9,882 nt of DNA, from assembly GCA_027031185.1 (NCBI GenBank), contig JALVEF010000315.1, positions 1 through 9,882 of the forward strand. Reading direction: 5' to 3'. The position numbers and the translations under genes were made by a program. Shown here one piece after another: positions 6,728-9,882 of the stretch. The notes beneath the pieces are model-generated. The model made no database searches. It was given only the letters and a program-made list of their open reading frames with translations, and was not told the origin of the DNA. Source of the DNA: Saprospiraceae bacterium. Lineage in GTDB: Bacteria > Bacteroidota > Bacteroidia > Chitinophagales > Saprospiraceae. The first letter of the stretch is position 1; each line of letters begins with the position of its first letter.

Positions 6728-7415
6728 TGTCCAATAGTTCTTGTACCAGCCTGGGCACGCCCACGGTGGCTTTTTCTGCGATGATGTGGGCGTTTGGATT
6801 GGCGCGAAGCGAATATGTCGGCCGTGGTTTGGGATCAATGTAAAAAATCCTCGCGCCCTTGGGCGCAAACTCTACCAAACCGGCGGCGGGATAGACCTGC
6901 ATGGAAGTACCAATGATAATGACGATATTAGAAGAGGCGACCAGCCGTTGGGCCACCGGCATCAAAGGTACCGCTTCGCCAAACCAGACGATGTGCGGGC
7001 GGAGCTGGCCGCCTTTTTCGCACACATCGCCCAGGTGCAAGTCTTTTTTCCAGGGGTAAATGCGGTATGGATGTTTGGTGCTGCGCACTTTGAGCAGTTC
7101 GCCGTGCAGGTGCAGGACGTCGGTGGAACCTGCCCGTTCGTGCAAATCATCCACGTTTTGGGTGATGATGCGGACATCGTATTTTTTTTCGAGTTGGACG
7201 AGTGCCCGGTGTGCGTCATTGGGATGGACTTCCAAAAGTTGGCGGCGGCGCGCATTGTAAAAGTCGAGTACCAGTTTCGGATTGCGCACCCAGGCCTCGT
7301 ACGTGGCGACGTCTTTGATGTCATAGGATTCCCACAGGCCTCCCGAGTCGCGGAAGGTGCTGATGCCGCTCTCTGCGCTGATGCCGGCACCGGTCAGTAC
7401 GGCGATTTGTTTCAT
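6720..7415 (-). CDS. cobB: Class III sirtuin, NAD-dependent protein deacylase (CobB/SIRT5 type)
   Basis: Removes acyl groups from protein lysines using NAD+, in the cytosol. Visible motifs (numbered from the start at 7415): NAD-binding GAGISAESGI (from residue 9) and TFRD, QNVDDLHERAG (86-96), catalytic His104 in LHLHGELLKV, the IGTS...YPAAGLV NAD loop, and FYNARRRQL containing Tyr53 and Arg56. The Y-x-x-R pair is the class III signature that recognises succinyl or malonyl lysine. The zinc module is reduced: the first Cys pair is missing (VRSTKHP) and only Cys132 remains before LRPHIVWFGE. The length, 231 residues, is typical of compact bacterial members. An ATG seven codons upstream (7436) is possible, but MKQIAVLTGAG is the usual family start. 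It precedes the barrel gene in one unit and is divergent from the E1 gene. The symbol is by family; the substrate is not shown. Confidence 0.92.
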   Translation of the reverse strand: MKQIAVLTGAGISAESGISTFRDSGGLWESYDIKDVATYEAWVRNPKLVLDFYNARRRQLLEVHPNDAHRALVQLEKKYDVRIITQNVDDLHERAGSTDVLHLHGELLKVRSTKHPYRIYPWKKDLHLGDVCEKGGQLRPHIVWFGEAVPLMPVAQRLVASSNIVIIIGTSMQVYPAAGLVEFAPKGARIFYIDPKPRPTYSLRANPNAHIIAEKATVGVPRLVQELLDNA

Positions 7416-7504
7416 TCTTATGATTTTTCCGGGCAAAATACAAAAACCGCAGGAGATTGGAGTTGTTAGGATATTAGTCCTGAACCAAAGTGCGCTAAAA
7501 AGCC

Positions 7505-7512
7505 TACCTTTG
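7505..7512 (+). promoter_or_regulatory. Candidate -7 element for the E1 gene
   Basis: TACCTTTG is an exact TAnnTTTG match 28 nt upstream of the ATG at 7541. CTG at 7480-7482, 22 nt further up, could serve as a one-mismatch -33 TTG. The element overlaps a small hairpin (CCTAC 7503-7507 with GTAGG 7512-7516). AGGAGG at 7514-7519 looks like a Shine-Dalgarno site but is 21 nt from the start codon, too far to position it. Confidence 0.5.
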
Positions 7513-7540
7513 TAGGAGGCGAAGCGAAAAACGACGACCT

Positions 7541-9882
7541 ATGCTCGATGTGACCGAATACGTACCCCCGACAAAGCGAATGTCCAAAGAGGCGCGGGAG
7601 GCCGTGCATGATTTTTGGATTTGTCTGGTGAGCCGGGAATGTAGTGTACGCGGGCGTAAGGACGTGCTGTCCGGCAAGGGTAAGTTTGGCATTTTCGGTT
7701 CGGGTAAGGAGGTGCCGCAGGTGGCGCTGGCGCGAAGTATTCGCCGGGGCGATTACCGGGCGGGATATTATCGTGACCAGACGTTGTTTTTTGCGTTGGA
7801 TTTGATGACCGTGCAGCAGTTTTTTGCCCAGCTGTATGCTGATCCGGACCGGGATGTTTTTTCGGGCGGGCGTCAGATGAACGCGCACTTTGCCACGCCG
7901 TTTTTGGATGAGTCGGGGCGTTGGCTGGACCAAACGCAGATGCCGCTCAATTCCAGCGCTGATATTTCTTCTACTACGGGCCAAATGGCGCGTGCACTCG
8001 GGCTGGCGCTGGCGTCGAAGAAGTACCGCGAATTGCCACAACTGGCGTCTGGCAGTAAGTTTACGCGCAAGGGTGATGAGGTGACTGTCTGTACGATTGG
8101 CGACGCGAGTACTTCGGAGGGTGCTTTTTGGGAGACGGTCAATGCGGCGGCTGTAATGCAGGTGCCGCTGGTGGTCTGCGTGTGGGATGACGGTTATGGG
8201 ATTTCGGTTCCCCGTGAGTTGCAGACGGCAAAAAACAGCATTTCGGATGCTTTGGCCGGGATGGAGTCAAAGCCCGGATCGCCCGGTATTGATATTCACC
8301 GTGTCAAGGCGTGGGACTATCCGGCGCTCCGCAAGACGATGAAAGCGGCCATTGAAAAGAGTCGCAAGTACCACCGCCCGGCTTTGATTCACGTGCAGGA
8401 ATGTACGCAACCCATTGGGCATTCCACATCGGGATCGCACGAACGTTACAAGTCTGCCGAGCGTCTTCAATGGGAGAAGGATGCAGACGGCATCGAACGG
8501 ATGGCGCAGTGGCTGATCAAGAAAAAATATCTGACTACCGCCGAGGTGGACAAGATGCGCGCCGATGCGGCTGAATATGTGGTCAAGCACAAACAGATAG
8601 CCTGGACGGAACTCAATCACCCGATCAAAGCCGGTCACCGGACGTTGTTGCAATATGCCGAAGCACTCACGCAGGCCTTTCCGGAAAATAAGCCGGTAGC
8701 CAAAGCGGCCCGGGAGTTGAAGGCGATGATGCAGCCGGAACTTCAGGAGATTACGGCGCTGGGGCGCCGTATGGTTTTGGGGCTTGCCGGTGTTTCGCAT
8801 CCCGTCAAGGAGAAAGTCAAGCTCTGGTTGGAGCGCCAATATGAAAAGGCAGCCCGCGACTACCATACCCATCTGTATGCCGAAACGGGGAAGAAGCTGG
8901 ACCAGGTGCCCATCATCCCCCCCGTTTATTCGGACGCCAGTCCGAATAAACGGGGCTTCGAAGTGCTCAATGCCAACTTTGACAAGCTCTTTGAGAAATA
9001 TCCCAATTTGATCACTTTTGGAGAGGACACGGGCAAGATTGGTGGTGTCAACCAAGTCATGGCCGGTCTGCAAGCCAAGTACGGTGCCGAGCGGGTATTT
9101 GACACAGGTATCCGGGAATGGACGATCATCGGGCAGGCGATCGGGCTTGCCATGCGGGGATGGCGACCGGTAGCAGAAATCCAGTACCTGGACTATTTGA
9201 TTTACGGCTTGTCTCCTTTGTCGGATGATTTGGCGACGATGCGTTATCGTTCGGATGGCATGCAGGTGGCTCCGGCGATTATTCGCACGCGCGGGCACCG
9301 CTTGGAAGGAATATGGCACACCGGCTCGCCGATGGGGATGCTGCTCAATGCCATCCGTGGGATGTACTTGTGTGTGCCGCGCAATATGACGCAGGCCGCC
9401 GGCATGTACAACACATTGCTGCAAATAGATGAGCCTGCCATTGTCATTGAAGTGCTAAACGGCTATCGTCTCCGGGAAGTGATGCCTGACAATATCGGAG
9501 AGTTTACGGTGCCGCTGGGTGTGCCGGAAATTCTCCGCAGTGGTACGGATGTGACGGTGGTGACTTACGGCCCGTTGGTGCGGATGGCTTTGCAGGCGGC
9601 TGATCTGTTGGCGGATTTGGGTATTTCGATCGAAGTCATTGATATACAGACGCTTTTGCCATTTGATTTGAATCAAGTTATAGTTTCGTCTTTGAAAAAG
9701 ACGAACAGGATTTTGTTTTTGGACGAGGATGTGCCCGGTGGCGCGTCGGCCTACATGATGCAGCAGGTGCTGGAGCGGCAGGGTGGCTACCGCTATCTGG
9801 ATTCCGATCCGCGGACGTGTACGGCGAAGGCGCATCGCTCTCCTTATGGCAGCGTGGGGGATTATTTTACGAAGCCCAATGT
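7541..9882 (+). CDS. 2-oxoacid dehydrogenase E1, fused alpha and beta subunits (partial, 3' end off window)
   Basis: The thiamine-diphosphate decarboxylase of a pyruvate or branched-chain 2-oxoacid dehydrogenase complex, cytosolic. The frame is open for 780 codons and runs off the right edge, probably near its C terminus. The alpha part (about 1-330) has GKFGIFGSGKEVPQVALA, RDQTLFFALDL and the diphosphate motif GDASTSEGAFWETVNAAA (187-204), ending VWDDGYGIS (214-222); the usual NN is DD here. A helical linker (about 330-475) follows. The beta part starts near 475: NLITFGEDTGKIGG (activating Glu495), YLDYLIYGLSPLSDDLATMRYR, IIRTRGHRLEG and VIDIQTLLPFD, then LFLDEDVPGG. Upstream in-frame stops (7481, 7496) with no usable start between them and 7541 fix the ATG. 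A perfect 36-nt inverted repeat sits at the linker/beta junction. Fused E1 proteins of this kind are, as I recall, common in Bacteroidota; the precise 2-oxoacid is not decidable from sequence. No E2 or E3 gene is in the window. Confidence 0.93.
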   Translation, partial: MLDVTEYVPPTKRMSKEAREAVHDFWICLVSRECSVRGRKDVLSGKGKFGIFGSGKEVPQVALARSIRRGDYRAGYYRDQTLFFALDLMTVQQFFAQLYADPDRDVFSGGRQMNAHFATPFLDESGRWLDQTQMPLNSSADISSTTGQMARALGLALASKKYRELPQLASGSKFTRKGDEVTVCTIGDASTSEGAFWETVNAAAVMQVPLVVCVWDDGYGISVPRELQTAKNSISDALAGMESKPGSPGIDIHRVKAWDYPALRKTMKAAIEKSRKYHRPALIHVQECTQPIGHSTSGSHERYKSAERLQWEKDADGIERMAQWLIKKKYLTTAEVDKMRADAAEYVVKHKQIAWTELNHPIKAGHRTLLQYAEALTQAFPENKPVAKAARELKAMMQPELQEITALGRRMVLGLAGVSHPVKEKVKLWLERQYEKAARDYHTHLYAETGKKLDQVPIIPPVYSDASPNKRGFEVLNANFDKLFEKYPNLITFGEDTGKIGGVNQVMAGLQAKYGAERVFDTGIREWTIIGQAIGLAMRGWRPVAEIQYLDYLIYGLSPLSDDLATMRYRSDGMQVAPAIIRTRGHRLEGIWHTGSPMGMLLNAIRGMYLCVPRNMTQAAGMYNTLLQIDEPAIVIEVLNGYRLREVMPDNIGEFTVPLGVPEILRSGTDVTVVTYGPLVRMALQAADLLADLGISIEVIDIQTLLPFDLNQVIVSSLKKTNRILFLDEDVPGGASAYMMQQVLERQGGYRYLDSDPRTCTAKAHRSPYGSVGDYFTKPN
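8920..8955. repeat. Perfect 16-bp inverted repeat within the E1 gene
   Basis: CCCCGTTTATTCGGAC (8920-8935) and GTCCGAATAAACGGGG (8940-8955) are exact reverse complements separated by GCCA. The element totals 36 nt, twelve codons, and is read as residues about 460-472 (core PVYSDASPNKRG), between the alpha linker and the beta domain. A perfect stem this long is most unlikely by chance in coding DNA; it resembles REP-like or other palindromic mobile units. Confidence 0.9.

Noticed and set aside
6728..6868. Upstream extension of the barrel gene (start at 6868)
   Set aside because: It lies inside the sirtuin gene in another frame and would bury the signal peptide; the start at 6727 is better.
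7435..7441. Minus-strand TATTTTG as a sirtuin promoter
   Set aside because: It is also one base short of the consensus, with no clear -33 partner.
8267..9424. Minus-strand open frame of 385 codons
   Set aside because: Antisense shadow of the E1 gene; the translation is His/Arg-rich with no domain.

Overview
The window most likely comes from a Bacteroidota genome, probably the Saprospirales/Lewinella-like branch. The support is as follows. A secreted protein combines a dockerin-like motif with a type IX secretion (T9SS) C-terminal sorting domain. An OmpA-domain protein is coupled to a coiled-coil protein with 'VEGIGPK' helix-hairpin-helix (HhH) domains. A 2-oxoacid dehydrogenase E1 has its alpha and beta parts fused. 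Convincing Shine-Dalgarno sites are absent, and several intergenic regions carry TAnnTTTG (-7 type) promoter motifs. The assignment rests on recalled family architecture, not on a database search.

Layout: 1-374 is non-coding, with a short-period tandem repeat at the left edge. selD (selenophosphate synthetase, minus strand) fills 375-1436. Divergent from it, a two-gene unit (1628-4419) encodes a membrane-anchored OmpA-domain protein and, through an ATGA stop/start overlap, a 664-residue membrane-anchored coiled-coil protein ending in two HhH-like domains. It closes with a strong intrinsic terminator (4453-4480). A T9SS-exported dockerin-like protein follows (4654-5928). It converges on, and overlaps by 77 bp, an outer-membrane barrel gene (5852-6727, minus). 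That gene is second in a minus-strand pair whose first gene is a class III sirtuin (6720-7415). Divergent from the sirtuin is a fused E1 alpha/beta 2-oxoacid dehydrogenase (7541 to beyond the right edge).

Genes likely to work together: the OmpA-domain and coiled-coil/HhH proteins are translationally coupled and both carry one N-terminal membrane segment. Their predicted topologies would place a wall-binding domain in the periplasm and HhH domains in the cytoplasm, which suggests a trans-envelope tether (inference). The sirtuin and E1 share a divergent intergenic region; a link through protein deacylation or delipoylation is possible but unproven.

Most notable items: a perfect 16-bp inverted repeat (36 nt including its loop, 12 codons) inside the E1 gene exactly at the alpha/beta junction; near-identical 105-bp repeats (35 residues, five heptads) in the coiled-coil gene; loss of the usual OmpA-domain Asp (to Cys); and a sirtuin lacking most zinc-ligand cysteines. 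No RNA genes, CRISPR arrays or insertion sequences were seen.
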